This document shows positions 33,900 through 44,221 of a stretch of DNA of 64,000 bases, piece after piece. The notes beneath the pieces are model-generated. The model worked only from the letters and a program-made list of their open reading frames with translations. It did no database searches and was not told the DNA's origin. The stretch is from CAWGXZ01 sp963826695 (lineage in GTDB: Bacteria; Pseudomonadota; Gammaproteobacteria; Burkholderiales; Burkholderiaceae_C): assembly GCA_963826695.1 (NCBI GenBank), contig CAWGXZ010000005.1, positions 62,001-126,000 of the forward strand, written 5' to 3'. Position 1 is the stretch's first letter. Every line of letters begins with the position of its first letter. The position numbers and the translations under genes were made by a program.

Positions 33900-34994
33900 T
33901 CAGGCCGCTTCGCGTCGCCCGCCGGCTGCGACACGCTCGCAAACCGCCTTCGTCACCTGCGCCGTGGTCGCGTTGCCGCCGAGGTCGCGGGTGTGCAGCG
34001 CCGGGTCGGCGGTGACCGCCTCGACCGCCGCCATGACGCGTGCCGCCGCCTCGGTCTCGCCGAGGTGCTCGAGCAGCATCACCACCGACCAGAAGGTGCC
34101 GACCGGATTGGCGAGGCCCTGGCCCATGATGTCGAATGCCGAGCCGTGGATCGGCTCGAACATCGACGGATAGCGGCGCTCCGGGTCGATGTTGCCGGTC
34201 GGTGCGATGCCCAGGCTGCCGGCGAGTGCGGCGGCCAGGTCGCTCAGGATGTCGGCATGCAGGTTGGTGGCGACCAGCGTGTCGAGGCTTGCGGGCCGGT
34301 TGACCATCCGCGCGGTGCAGGCGTCGACCAGCTCCTTGTCCCAGGTGACGCCCGGAAATTCGCGCGCGACCTGCGACGCGATCTCGTCCCACATCACCAT
34401 CGCATGGCGCTGGGCGTTGCTCTTGGTGACCACCGTCAGCAGCTTGCGCGGCCGCGACTCGGCGAGCCGAAAGGCGAAGCGCATGATGCGTTCGACCCCG
34501 GCACGGGTCATCATCGAGACGTCGGTCGCGGCCTCGATCGGATGGCCCTGGTGCACCCGGCCGCCGACGCCGGCGTACTCGCCTTCGGAGTTCTCGCGCA
34601 CGATCACCCAGTTCAGGTCGTCGGGGCCGCAGCGTTTCAGCGGGCCGTCGATGCCAGGCAGGATTCGCGTCGGCCGCACGTTGGCGTACTGGTCGAAGCC
34701 CTGGCAGATCTTCAGCCGCAGGCCCCACAAGGTGACGTGGTCGGGGATGTGCGGATCGCCCGCCGAGCCGAACAGGATCGCGTCCTTGTCGCGCAGCGCG
34801 TCGAGTCCGTCGTCCGGCATCATCACGCCATGGGCGCGGAACCAGTCGCCGCCCCAGTCGAAGTTCTCGAACTCGAAGCCGAAGCCCGAGCCGGCATTCG
34901 ACGCGGCGAGCGCCTCGAGCAGCTCTCGGCCGGCCGGAATGACTTCCTTGCCGATGCCGTCGCCGGGAATGGTTGCAATGCGGTAGGTTTTCAT
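33900..34994 (-). CDS. Tartrate dehydrogenase / D-malate dehydrogenase (TtuC/DmlA type)
   Basis: Isocitrate/isopropylmalate dehydrogenase-family enzyme, 364 residues. It would oxidatively decarboxylate D-malate or oxidise tartrate with NAD. Start MKTYRIATIPGDGIGKEVIPAG, then ILFGSAGDPHIPDHVTLWGLRLKICQ, ENSEGEYAGVGG and the cofactor-binding GSAFDIMGQGLANP, all matching the TtuC/DmlA branch rather than LeuB. It converges on the amidohydrolase gene with 43 bp between stops. It may finish catabolism of a C4 acid produced in this region, which is inference. Confidence 0.9.
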   Translation of the reverse strand: MKTYRIATIPGDGIGKEVIPAGRELLEALAASNAGSGFGFEFENFDWGGDWFRAHGVMMPDDGLDALRDKDAILFGSAGDPHIPDHVTLWGLRLKICQGFDQYANVRPTRILPGIDGPLKRCGPDDLNWVIVRENSEGEYAGVGGRVHQGHPIEAATDVSMMTRAGVERIMRFAFRLAESRPRKLLTVVTKSNAQRHAMVMWDEIASQVAREFPGVTWDKELVDACTARMVNRPASLDTLVATNLHADILSDLAAALAGSLGIAPTGNIDPERRYPSMFEPIHGSAFDIMGQGLANPVGTFWSVVMLLEHLGETEAAARVMAAVEAVTADPALHTRDLGGNATTAQVTKAVCERVAAGGRREAA

Positions 34995-35133
34995 GCGTGT
35001 CTCCTCAGGTGGATCGGTGCCGAGGACAGCATCCGCGGCACACCGGGCGATCGTAGACGCGGCCAGCCCGCAGGTACCTCGACGCAGCGCCTGAGGAGCA
35101 GGCGGGCGGCGCGCTGGGCGCACCGCATCGCGG

Positions 35134-37407
35134 CTATTCCACCGAGGCCTGGTCGTCCCCACCCGCGTCGACCGGCGGCGGAATCGGGGTTGCCTTTTCC
35201 GCGACGTCGCTGAGGGTGCGTTCCATCTGCTGCATCGTGACGCTCGGCGCGGCCGACTGCAGCGCGAAGACCAGCAGCGAGCGCCCGGTCACCCCGTAGG
35301 TGTGGCCGAAGGCGAACGGCGACATCTCGGCCTGGTTCGGCAGGTTGGTGTCGATGACCAGTTCCCAGCGGTCGCCGCCGGTGACCTCGGGCAGGGTGAA
35401 GCCGACGATGTCGTGGTGGCTGTTGAAGACCATCAGCAGCGTGATGTCCGAGCCCGGCTTGGGCACGCCGCTCGGCCGGGCCCGGCCGTCGAGGATCACG
35501 CCGATGCACTTGGCATTGCCGTCGTGCCAGTTCTCGGCGGTCATCTCGACGCCGGCCGGGTTCAGCCAGCTGCAGTCCTTGACGCCGACCTTGTCGTCGA
35601 ACTCGCCCTTGAAGAAGCGGTTGCGGCGCAGCACGGGGAAGTTGTGGCGCAGCGCGATCAGCTTGCGCACGAAGTCGATCAGCGTGCGACCGTCCTCGCC
35701 GATGCCCTCCCAGTCGAGCCAGTTCAGCTCGTTGTCCTGGCAATAGGCGTTGTTGTTGCCTTGCTGGCTGCGGCCGAACTCGTCACCGGCCAGGATCATC
35801 GGCGTGCCCTGCGACAGCAGCAGCGTGGCCATGAAGTTGCGCTTCTGCCGCTCGCGGACCTTGCGGATCTCGGGGTCGTCGGTCGGCCCCTCGACGCCGT
35901 GGTTCCACGAGATGTTGTGCGAGTGACCGTCCTGGTTCTTCTCGCCGTTGGCGTCGTTGTGCTTGTCGTTGTAGGAGACGACATCGTTCAGCGTGAAGCC
36001 GTCGTGCGCCGAGATGAAGTTGACGCTCGCCCAGGGCTTCCGGCCGCGGTGGTTGAAGACATCGCCGGAGGCGGTGATGCGCTGCGCCAGCGCCGGCAGC
36101 TTGCCGTCCTCGCCCTTCCAGTAGCCGCGCACCTCGTCGCGGAACTTGTCGTTCCACTCGGCCCAGCCCGGCGGAAAGCGGCCGACCTGGTAGCCGCCGG
36201 GACCGCAGTCCCAGGGCTCGGCGATCAGCTTGACGCTGGAGAGCACCGGGTCCTGCCGGCAGCTGTCGAGGAAGCCGCCACCCTCGTCGAAGCCGTGCGG
36301 CTCGCGCGCCAGAATCGTCGCCAGGTCGAAGCGGAAGCCGTCGACGTGCATCTCGGTGGCCCAGTAGCGCAGGCTGTCGTTGACCATCTGCAGCACCCGC
36401 GGATGGCTCAGGTTGCAGCGTGTTGCCGGTGCCGGTGTCGTTGATGTAGTAGCGCGGCTCGCCCGGCATCAGCCGGTAGTACGAGGCGTTGTCGACGCCC
36501 TTGAAGCTGAGCGTCGGCCCCTTCTCGTTGCCTTCGGCGGTGTGGTTGTAGACCACGTCGAGGATCACCTCGATGCCGGCGTCGTGCAGCCGGGCGACCA
36601 TTTCCTTGAACTCGTCGGCCCGGCCGGTGGCCGAGTAGCGCGCATCGGGCGCGAAGAAGCCGATCGTGTTGTAGCCCCAGTAGTTCTTCAGCCCCTTGTC
36701 GAGCAGGTACTGGTCGTCGATGAACGAATGGATCGGCAGCAGCTCGACCGAGGTCACGCCGAGGCTCTTCAGGTAGTCGATGACCACCTCCTGGCCGAAG
36801 CCGGCGTAGGTGCCGCGCAGCTCCTCCGGAACGCCCGGGATGGCGCTGGGTGAAGCCCTTGACATGGGTCTCGTAGAAGATCGTCTGGTCCCAGGGGATC
36901 GACGGCATGACCGCGCCGCGCCCCCAGGTGAAGGCCGGGTCGACGACGCGCGACTTGGGCATGAAGCGGGCGCTGTCGCGGGTCGTCGAACGACAGGTCG
37001 CCGTCGGCCGAGTCGAGCTGGTAGCCGAACAGCGCCGGATCCCACTGCAGCGAACCGACCACCGCCCGGCCGTAGGGATCGAGCAGCAGCTTGTTCGGGT
37101 TGAAGCGGTGGCCGGCCTCGGGCTCGTACGGGCCGTGAACCCGGTAGCCGTAGACGGTGCCCGGCCGGGCGTTCGGCAGGTAGCCGTGCCAGACCTCGTC
37201 GGTGTGCTCCGGCAGCTCGATGCGGCCGATCTCCTGCGTCCCGTCGTAGCTGAACAGGCACAGCTCGACCTTGGTCGCATGGGCCGAGAACAGCGCGAAG
37301 TTGACGCCCAGCCCGTCCCAGGTGGCGCCGCGCGGATGCGGCCGGCCTTCGCGGATTTCGGAACGCTGGAGGATCGAGGGGCAGGTCGAGATCAGGTCTT
37401 GAGGCAT
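35134..37407 (-). CDS. glgX: Glycogen debranching enzyme GlgX (three single-base insertions as read)
   Basis: Hydrolyses alpha-1,6 branches of phosphorylase-limit glycogen, about 757 residues when frames are repaired. The CBM48 N-terminus (GATWDGLGVNFALFSAHATKVELCLF) is in one frame to about 36983. FMPKSRVVDPAFTWGRGAVMPSIPWDQTIFYETHVKGFT is in a second to about 36838. GTYAGFGQ to YYINDTGTGNTL is in a third to about 36413, and MVNDSLRYWATEMHVDGFRFDLA to the stop is in the first again. Each junction implies one extra base (CCC for CC, GGG for GG, and a C). GH13 motifs DVVYNHTAEG, GFRFDLA, IAEPWD and FISAHDGFTL are intact. Last gene of the trehalose operon. Confidence 0.88.
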
Positions 37408-37425
37408 GGCTTCCTTGCGTGGTTT

Positions 37426-40200
37426 TCAGTCCGCCGTGCCGACCAGGCAGGCGACCGGGAAATCGTCGAACAGGCCGGCAATCGGCAGGCTGGCCGCCAC
37501 GTCGAACGCGCGGCCGCTGAACAGGTCGGTGTAAGGGCCTTCGAGGGCGAGGGTCAGCGGCAGTGCGGTTTCGCCCCACTCGGGGGAATCGCTGCCGAGG
37601 CCGGCGAGCAACCGCGGCACGACAACGACCAGGCGCCGCCCGTCCAGTTTGCGCGCAAAGGCGCAGACATGGTTGGCGAGGCGGCCGGTGGCGGTGAGCG
37701 GCTGGTAGTCGCCTTTCTCGAACAGCTCGGGCTGCCTGCCGCGCAGGCCGAGCAGCCGCTGGATCAGGAACAGCTTCTCGCGGCCGTCGCGCCAGCCGGC
37801 GCGCAGGTCGGCGGCCATGGCGCCGTCGATTTCGGCCAGCACCCGGCGCCGCTGGGCGTAGTCGACCGGCCGCCGGTTGTCGGGATCGACCAGGCTGGCA
37901 TCCCAGAGGTCGGCACCGCGGTAGATGTCCGGAACGCCCGGGATCGTCAGTTTCAGCAGCGTCTGCGCCAGGCTGTTGATGGCGCCGAAGCGCGCGACGC
38001 TCTCGACGAATCCGGCGAAGTCGGCCGGGAAGGCGTTGGTGCTCGATACCGCGAGCACGCCGTGGATGAAGCGCGAGACGGCTTCCTCGTACGCCGCGTC
38101 CGGATTCGTCCAGCTCGAGCGTTCCTTGCCTTCGCGCAGCGCCTTCTGCATGAAGGCGACCATCCGCTCGGCAAAGGCGGGCATCGCCTCGGCATCGTCG
38201 GCACGCAGGTCGAGCGGCCAGGCGCCAAAGAGGGCCTGGTAGAACAGGTACTCATGGTTCGGCTCGGGCGCCGGCGCCCCGTCGACCTCGATGTGCCGGG
38301 AGCGGTTCAGCCGCGACCAGCCAAGCACCTTGTGCCGCCAGGTCCGTGGCAGCTCCGACAGCAGGTTGATGCGCGCCCGTGCATCCTCGCCGCGCTTGGT
38401 GTCGTGCGTCGAGCTGGCGAGCATCGCCAGCGGCCACTGCTCGAGCCGCTCGCGGTTGACATGGTGGAAGGCCGCCAGGCTGATGCCGAAACGCCGCGGC
38501 TCGCCACCGACCTCGTTCAGCGAGAACAGCCGGAAGTAGCGGTAGAAGGCGGTGTCCTCCATTCCCTTGGCCATCACCGGGCCGGAGATCTGCTGCGCCT
38601 TCATCGCGACGCGAAAGACCTCGGCGGGCGGATAGCCGCCGGTGCGCGCCAGGTCGCCGCTGAGCACGCCGTGCAAGAAGTCGTAGATGGTGTTGTCGGC
38701 GGCCGGCGCGTGCTTCTTCGCCTGGCCGACGGCGGCGTCGATCTGCCGGCGGTCGGCGTCCGACGTGCCGTCAGGAGTGATGTACGAGCGGTAGACGGAG
38801 AAGTAGGCCAGCACCTCCTCGAGCGCATCGCGCATGCCGCGCAGCGTGAAGTCACGTGTCGTCAGGCTGCTTGCCGAGAGGCGGTGCAGCTCGTTGGCCA
38901 GCACGTTCATCTCGCTGGCGAGGTCGACCGACATGACGCGCTTCTTGCTCGCGTAGAGCACCTCGTCGAACGATGCCTGCCGGCCGGTGTAGCGGCGGTA
39001 GAAGCGATCCAGCGGGTCTTCGCCGGCCGGGTCGACGAACACCGCATTGATCAGGTTCAGCGTGTCGTAGCCGCTGGTGCCGGCGATCGGCCAGTCGGCC
39101 GGCAGCCGCTCGTGCGGCGCAATGATCTTCTCGACCACCACGTACGCCGGCCGCCCGGGTCGGCCGGCACGCGCCTGGACCCGGTCGCAATACTCCCTGG
39201 GATTGTTCAGGCCGTCGATGTGGTCGACGCGCAGCCCCTGCACCTGGCCGTCCTCGACCATGCGGAAGATCAGCCGGTGCGATTCCTCGAACAGCTCGCG
39301 CTGCTCGACACGCACGCCGGCCAGGTCGTCGATGTTGAAGAAGCGGCGGTAGTTGATCTCGTCAGCCGCCACGCGCCAGTAAGCAGGCCGGTAGCTTTGC
39401 TGCTGCAGCAGCTCATGCAACGGCATCCAGCTCGCCAGATCGCCGGCGTTGCCATTGAAGTGCTCGGCGGCCTCGCCGAGCAGCTGCGCCGCCTTCGGGT
39501 CGCTCGCCGCCAGCTTCGCCAGCCGCTGCTTCAGCGCGGCGGCCTCGGCATAGGCCTCGGCCGGCTTGCTGCGCTTGAGCTGGGCGAAGGCCTGCGTCAG
39601 CTCGGCCAGCGACTCGGTCCGCGCCGTCGCCATCCAGGCGAAGATGCGGCCATAGACCCGTGGGTCGATCGGCAGCCGGTGGCTGTAGTACCAGGCACTG
39701 AAGCGGCCTTCGTCGGCATCGAAGGCCAGCTTGATCTCGCCGCCCGCAAGCACCTTGCCGTACTGGTCGCCGAGCACCGGCAGCAGCACCTTGCCCTTCA
39801 TGCCCAGGCGCTCGGTCTTCCAGTCGACGTCGAAATAGCCGGCGTAAGGCGAGTCTTCGCCCCATTCGAGCATGTCGAGCCACCACGCGTTGTCCTTGCC
39901 GCCGACGCCCATGTGGTTGGGCACGATGTCGAGCACCAGGCCCAGGCCTCGCGCATGCATCCGGGCGATCAGGGCGTCGAAGTCGGCCTGCGTTCCGAGT
40001 TCCGGATTGAGCCGGTTGTGGTCGACGATGTCGTAGCCATGGGTCGACCCCGGCCGCGCCGCCAGGATCGGCGAGGCGTAGACATGGCTGATGCCGAGGT
40101 CGGCCAGGTAGTCGACGATGGCGGCCGCGTCGCGGAAGGTGAACTCCTTGTGGAACTGCAGCCGGTAGGTGGCATGGGGAATGTTGCGGATCTCGGTCAC
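37426..40200 (-). CDS. treY: Malto-oligosyltrehalose synthase TreY
   Basis: GH13 enzyme that isomerises the reducing-end glucose of a maltodextrin to a trehalosyl unit. It is 924 residues and in one frame. It starts NIPHATYRLQFHKEFTFRDAAAIVDYLADLGISHVYASPI, the usual TreY opening, followed by GSTHGYDIVDHNRLNPELG and LDIVPNHMGV. Catalytic regions are GLRVDHIDGL, VVEKIIAPHE and STHDTKRGED. ATG 40200 overlaps the malQ stop (ATGA), and glgX follows 18 bp after its stop. It works with TreZ, which releases trehalose. Confidence 0.95.
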   Translation of the reverse strand: MTEIRNIPHATYRLQFHKEFTFRDAAAIVDYLADLGISHVYASPILAARPGSTHGYDIVDHNRLNPELGTQADFDALIARMHARGLGLVLDIVPNHMGVGGKDNAWWLDMLEWGEDSPYAGYFDVDWKTERLGMKGKVLLPVLGDQYGKVLAGGEIKLAFDADEGRFSAWYYSHRLPIDPRVYGRIFAWMATARTESLAELTQAFAQLKRSKPAEAYAEAAALKQRLAKLAASDPKAAQLLGEAAEHFNGNAGDLASWMPLHELLQQQSYRPAYWRVAADEINYRRFFNIDDLAGVRVEQRELFEESHRLIFRMVEDGQVQGLRVDHIDGLNNPREYCDRVQARAGRPGRPAYVVVEKIIAPHERLPADWPIAGTSGYDTLNLINAVFVDPAGEDPLDRFYRRYTGRQASFDEVLYASKKRVMSVDLASEMNVLANELHRLSASSLTTRDFTLRGMRDALEEVLAYFSVYRSYITPDGTSDADRRQIDAAVGQAKKHAPAADNTIYDFLHGVLSGDLARTGGYPPAEVFRVAMKAQQISGPVMAKGMEDTAFYRYFRLFSLNEVGGEPRRFGISLAAFHHVNRERLEQWPLAMLASSTHDTKRGEDARARINLLSELPRTWRHKVLGWSRLNRSRHIEVDGAPAPEPNHEYLFYQALFGAWPLDLRADDAEAMPAFAERMVAFMQKALREGKERSSWTNPDAAYEEAVSRFIHGVLAVSSTNAFPADFAGFVESVARFGAINSLAQTLLKLTIPGVPDIYRGADLWDASLVDPDNRRPVDYAQRRRVLAEIDGAMAADLRAGWRDGREKLFLIQRLLGLRGRQPELFEKGDYQPLTATGRLANHVCAFARKLDGRRLVVVVPRLLAGLGSDSPEWGETALPLTLALEGPYTDLFSGRAFDVAASLPIAGLFDDFPVACLVGTAD

Positions 40201-42395
40201 CGGCTCTCACCTGCTTGGGGGCGTGTCTGTTGGATGGCGGCGGCGATGGCGCGCACCGCTGCGTCGTCGAAAACCTCGTCGAGGCTGCGCTGCAGCCGGC
40301 GGCGCCAGTTCGGATGCTCGTCGACGGTGCCGGGCAGGTTCATCTGCTCGACCTCGCCGGCCAGGTCCTCGAACTGCACCAGCAGCAGCCGGCACGGCGC
40401 TGCGGCGAGGAAGCCGTGCGCCGCTGCGGCCAGCGTGCCAACGCCGTCGCACGCGCCGGCCTCGCCGTCGAGCAGGGCCGTTGCCGCGCCCCCGCCCAGT
40501 TGGCCGTTCTCGACCAGTGCCTGCAGCAGCGCCTGCCGGGTGTTGCGGCGGAAGGTCTGCTCGCGCTCGGCATCCTCGGGCGACTTGTAGAGGTTCAGAT
40601 CGACGCGCCACTGCAGGTCGCGGCCGCTCCAGAAGCCGGCAAGCGTCGGCAGGTCGTGCGTCGAAACCGCCGCAGCCGCCAGCGCCGGGTACGCCGGTGG
40701 CGGCAGGAAGGCACCGTCGCCGTTTTCGCGCTCGAACATCAGCACGCGGTACGACAGCAGGCCGCGCTGCTCGGCGTCCTCGCGGAAGCCCTCCGGGACG
40801 GTGCCGAGGTCCTCGCCGACGACGAAGCAGCGGTGGCGCCAGCTTTCCAGGGCAATGATGCCCATCAGCTGCTCGTACGGATAGGTGATGTAGCCGCCGG
40901 CGTCGGCCGACATGCCGCGCGGCACCCAATAGAGGCGCATCAGCCCGATCACATGGTCGATGCGGATCGCACCGGCATGGCGCATGTTGGCGCGGATCGC
41001 GGCAATGAACGGCGCGTAGGCCCGTTGCTCGAGCGCCACCGGGCTGAAGGGGGTCAACCCCCAGTCCTGCCCTTTGGGGTTGTAAATGTCGGGCGGCGCG
41101 CCGACGGCGGCGTCGGCGATCAGCAGCGAGCGGTCGCCCCAGGCTTCGGCGCCATTCGGATCGACGCCGACCGCCACGTCGCGGTAGAGACCGGTCGTCA
41201 TCCCCGCGTCGCGCATCGCGTCGGCCTGCAGCCCGAGCTGCCGGTCGGCTTCCCACTGCAGGAACTGCGAGAACTCGACCGCCTCGGCCTGCTCGGCCGC
41301 AAAGCGGCGCACCTCGGCCGAGTCGGCGTCGCGATAGGGTTGCGGCCAGTCGCGCCAGGACAGGCCCACACCCTGGGCGACGAAGTGCTGCTGCAGCGCC
41401 TCGAAAACGGCGAAGCGCTCGAGGGCCTCGCCGCCAGCGGCGCGGAAGGCCGCGAAGGCGGCCGCGCGTGGATTTCCGGAATCGAGGTCCCGCTGCTGGC
41501 GCAGGCGCCGGTGCAGCCGCCGCAGCACAGCCAGCTTCAGCGCCCACACGGTTTCGTAGTCGACCTCCTCGCTGGCCCGTGCCGCCTGCAGCCGTACCTG
41601 GAAGTCGGCTTCGCCGATCAGCGACTGCGCCTCGGCACAGCCAGCGAATTCAGGTACCGCCTGCACATCCAGGTAGACCGGGTTGAGGAAGGCCCGGCTC
41701 GACGGCGAGTACGGGCTGAGGTGCTTCGGATTGGCGGGAAAAAGCGCATGCAGCGGATTCAGCCCGACCGCGCTGGCGCCGAGTGCCGCTGCGCGCCTGG
41801 CGAGCTCGCCGAGGTCGGAAAAGTCGCCGATGCCCCAGTTGCGTGCCGAGCGCAGCGCATACAGCTGCACCGTGATCGCCCAGTCGCGTCGGCCGGCATC
41901 CCATTCCGGCGGCGTGTAGGCACGCGGCGGAACGACGATCAGGCTGGTGCTCGCCGTCGCGTCGCCGGCGCGGAGTTCGAGGCGGTGGTAGCCGGTCGGC
42001 AGGTCGCCCCGGGTGATGCGCCAGCGGCGCGTGGCGGCCGGCGCTTCCACTGCCGCTGCGGGCTCTGCTTCGCCCTCGCGCACGCCACCGTCTTCCAGAA
42101 CGACGCGCCACTGCAGCCGCTTGCCGCGATCGCCCCAGTGCAGCTCGACCGGCTCGTTCTCGCGGACGACGACGACCGGGTCGAGCGCCGCATCGCCGTC
42201 GCCTTCGAGTCGCTGCAGCGACTGCCCCGCCTCGGCCTCGCCGGCCGCCGGGAAACCGAGCGCTGCGGCCAGCGCCTGCAGCGTCGCATCGGAAACCTGC
42301 CGGGTGTCGCCGGCGGCCGACACGTACGCGCGGTGCAGCCCGAGGCGGTCGGCCAGGCGGTGCACCGCCTCGCCGGGCTGAGGCGCCTGGCTCAT
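40197..42395 (-). CDS. malQ: 4-alpha-glucanotransferase MalQ
   Basis: GH77 amylomaltase that disproportionates maltodextrins, supplying chains long enough for TreY. It is 732 residues with an N-terminal beta-rich extension of about 150 residues as in E. coli MalQ. GH77 motifs include NWGIGDFSDLGELARRAAALGASAVGLNPLHALFP, SPSSRAFLNPVYLD, RIDHVIGLMR, GEDLGTVP and STHDLPTLAGFW. ATG 42395 overlaps the treZ stop, and its stop overlaps the treY start, so treZ, malQ and treY are translationally coupled. Confidence 0.95.
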   Translation of the reverse strand: MSQAPQPGEAVHRLADRLGLHRAYVSAAGDTRQVSDATLQALAAALGFPAAGEAEAGQSLQRLEGDGDAALDPVVVVRENEPVELHWGDRGKRLQWRVVLEDGGVREGEAEPAAAVEAPAATRRWRITRGDLPTGYHRLELRAGDATASTSLIVVPPRAYTPPEWDAGRRDWAITVQLYALRSARNWGIGDFSDLGELARRAAALGASAVGLNPLHALFPANPKHLSPYSPSSRAFLNPVYLDVQAVPEFAGCAEAQSLIGEADFQVRLQAARASEEVDYETVWALKLAVLRRLHRRLRQQRDLDSGNPRAAAFAAFRAAGGEALERFAVFEALQQHFVAQGVGLSWRDWPQPYRDADSAEVRRFAAEQAEAVEFSQFLQWEADRQLGLQADAMRDAGMTTGLYRDVAVGVDPNGAEAWGDRSLLIADAAVGAPPDIYNPKGQDWGLTPFSPVALEQRAYAPFIAAIRANMRHAGAIRIDHVIGLMRLYWVPRGMSADAGGYITYPYEQLMGIIALESWRHRCFVVGEDLGTVPEGFREDAEQRGLLSYRVLMFERENGDGAFLPPPAYPALAAAAVSTHDLPTLAGFWSGRDLQWRVDLNLYKSPEDAEREQTFRRNTRQALLQALVENGQLGGGAATALLDGEAGACDGVGTLAAAAHGFLAAAPCRLLLVQFEDLAGEVEQMNLPGTVDEHPNWRRRLQRSLDEVFDDAAVRAIAAAIQQTRPQAGESR

Positions 42396-44221
42396 GCCGA
42401 CCGCCGCAGGTAAAAGGCGACGCCGTGCGGCGCCAGCGTTCCCGCCGTGGGCTCGGTGGTGGCGTAAAGCAGCCGGGCATCGGCGGGCGGTGCCTCTTGC
42501 AGCGCCACCGGCTCATCGCCGTAGTTCGCCAGCAGCGTCAGTTCGGCGCCAGCGCCGAGCGGCCACTGCACCTGCAGCGCCCGCTCGCCGAGCGCGCGGT
42601 GACTGCCGCCGCGGCTTGCGCCCGCCAGCAGCGGCGCGATCTCGCGCGCGCGCAAGCCCAGCAGCTCGCGGTAGAGCGCCAGCCAGTCGGCATGCGGCGC
42701 CCGATCGAGCACCGACCAGTCGAGCACCGAACGCTCGAAGGTGCTCGGTGCCGTCGGGTCGGGGATGCGCTCACGCGCTGCCGGGTCGGCGAACTCGGGG
42801 AACTTGGCGAATTCCTCGCGGCGGCCCTTGCGCACCGCCTCGGCAAGCTCGGGCTCGAAGTCGCAGAAGAAGGCGAAGGGTTGATCGGCGCCCCATTCCT
42901 CGCCCATGAACAGCATCGGCACCTGCGGCGACAGCAGGTAGGTCGCCACCGCCGCCTTGATCGCCTCGGCGCTCGCCAGCTTCGAAAGCCGGGTGCCGAA
43001 GGCGTCGTTGCCGACCTGGTCGTGGTTCTGGATGAACGAAATGAAGGAGGTCGGCGGCAGATGCGACGACGGCTCGCCGCGCACTTCGCCGTCGCGGTAC
43101 GCCGAAGGATCGCCCTGGTAGACGAAACCCTCGGCAAGCGCCCGGCCGAGCCGCTCGGCAGGCCGGTCGGCGTAGTCGGCGTAGTAACCGCCGCTCTGGC
43201 CGCTGGTGACGACCCGCAGCGCATGGTGGATGTCGTCGTTCCACTGCGCGGTGTGCAGCTGCGCCGTGCCGGAATCGTCACGCCCCAGGTAGCGCGACTG
43301 GTTCTTGTCGTTTTCGAGGATCAGGTGGATGTGCCGGCCGCTGGCGGCGAAATGCGCACGCACCGCCTCGGCGATCTCGGTGACGATGTCGGTCGGGCTT
43401 TCGTCCAGGATCGCATGCACCGCGTCGAAGCGCAGGCCGTCGAACTGGAATTCCTCGAGCCAGTAGAGCGCGTTGTGGACATAGAAGTCGCGCACCACGC
43501 GGCTGGCGTCGCCGTCGAAACCGATCGCCGCACCCCAGGGCGTCTTGTGGCGATCGGTGAAGAAGGTGGGCGCGTAGACCGGCAGGTAGTTGCCGTCGGG
43601 CCCGAAATGGTTGTAGACGACGTCGAGAAAAATGCACAGCCCCCGCGCATGGCAGGCCTCGACCAGGGCCTTCAGCGCCTCGGGCCGACCGTAGCGCGAA
43701 TCGGGCGCATACAGCAGCACGCCGTCGTAGCCCCAGTTGCGCGCGCCGGGAAAGTCGGCCACCGGCAGCAGCTCGACCGCGGTGATTCCGAGCGCGACCA
43801 GGTGGTCGAGGTGATCGATGACGCCGGCGAAATCGCCGCCGGCCGAGAACGTGCCGGTGTGCAGCTCGTAGATCACCACCTCTTCCCACGGGCGGCCTTT
43901 CCAGCCGAGGTCGCGCCAGGCATGGCTCGCCGGATCGACGACCTCGCTCGCGCCATGCACGTCATCGGGCTGGAAGCGCGAAACCGGATCGGGCACCGCC
44001 AGGTCGCCGACGACGTATTGATAGCGGCTGCCGACCCGGGCCTGATCGGTCGTGAGTTGGTGCCAGCCGCCGGCTTCGGGCTGCATCGGCAGGTCGACCG
44101 GGGACTCGCCGGCGAGCCGCAGCAGCACCTGCGGCGCATTCGGCGCCCAGAGCCGGAAACGCGTGGCGGCGCCTGCGTCGACCAGTTCGGCTCCGAAGGG
44201 AAGGAAATGCGAGACGTTCAT
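42392..44221 (-). CDS. treZ: Malto-oligosyltrehalose trehalohydrolase TreZ
   Basis: GH13 enzyme that cleaves trehalose from malto-oligosyltrehalose, 609 residues from ATG 44221 (MNVSHFLPFGAEL). It has the N-terminal CBM48-like domain (TRFRLWAPNAPQVLL), YELHTGTFSAGGDFAGVIDHL, VELLPVADFPGARNWGYDGVLLYAP, and the catalytic regions GLRFDAVHAI, ILENDKNQS and FIQNHDQVGN. MGEEWGADQPFAFFCDF is a TreZ marker. First gene of the operon; the 286-bp upstream region is divergent with the patatin gene and holds a 7-bp hairpin at 44282-44302, with no recognisable promoter box. Confidence 0.95.
   Translation of the reverse strand: MNVSHFLPFGAELVDAGAATRFRLWAPNAPQVLLRLAGESPVDLPMQPEAGGWHQLTTDQARVGSRYQYVVGDLAVPDPVSRFQPDDVHGASEVVDPASHAWRDLGWKGRPWEEVVIYELHTGTFSAGGDFAGVIDHLDHLVALGITAVELLPVADFPGARNWGYDGVLLYAPDSRYGRPEALKALVEACHARGLCIFLDVVYNHFGPDGNYLPVYAPTFFTDRHKTPWGAAIGFDGDASRVVRDFYVHNALYWLEEFQFDGLRFDAVHAILDESPTDIVTEIAEAVRAHFAASGRHIHLILENDKNQSRYLGRDDSGTAQLHTAQWNDDIHHALRVVTSGQSGGYYADYADRPAERLGRALAEGFVYQGDPSAYRDGEVRGEPSSHLPPTSFISFIQNHDQVGNDAFGTRLSKLASAEAIKAAVATYLLSPQVPMLFMGEEWGADQPFAFFCDFEPELAEAVRKGRREEFAKFPEFADPAARERIPDPTAPSTFERSVLDWSVLDRAPHADWLALYRELLGLRAREIAPLLAGASRGGSHRALGERALQVQWPLGAGAELTLLANYGDEPVALQEAPPADARLLYATTEPTAGTLAPHGVAFYLRRSA

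Noticed and set aside
36907..40590. Open frame of about 1,227 codons on the + strand
   Set aside because: Antisense shadow of treY and glgX with no recognisable domain.
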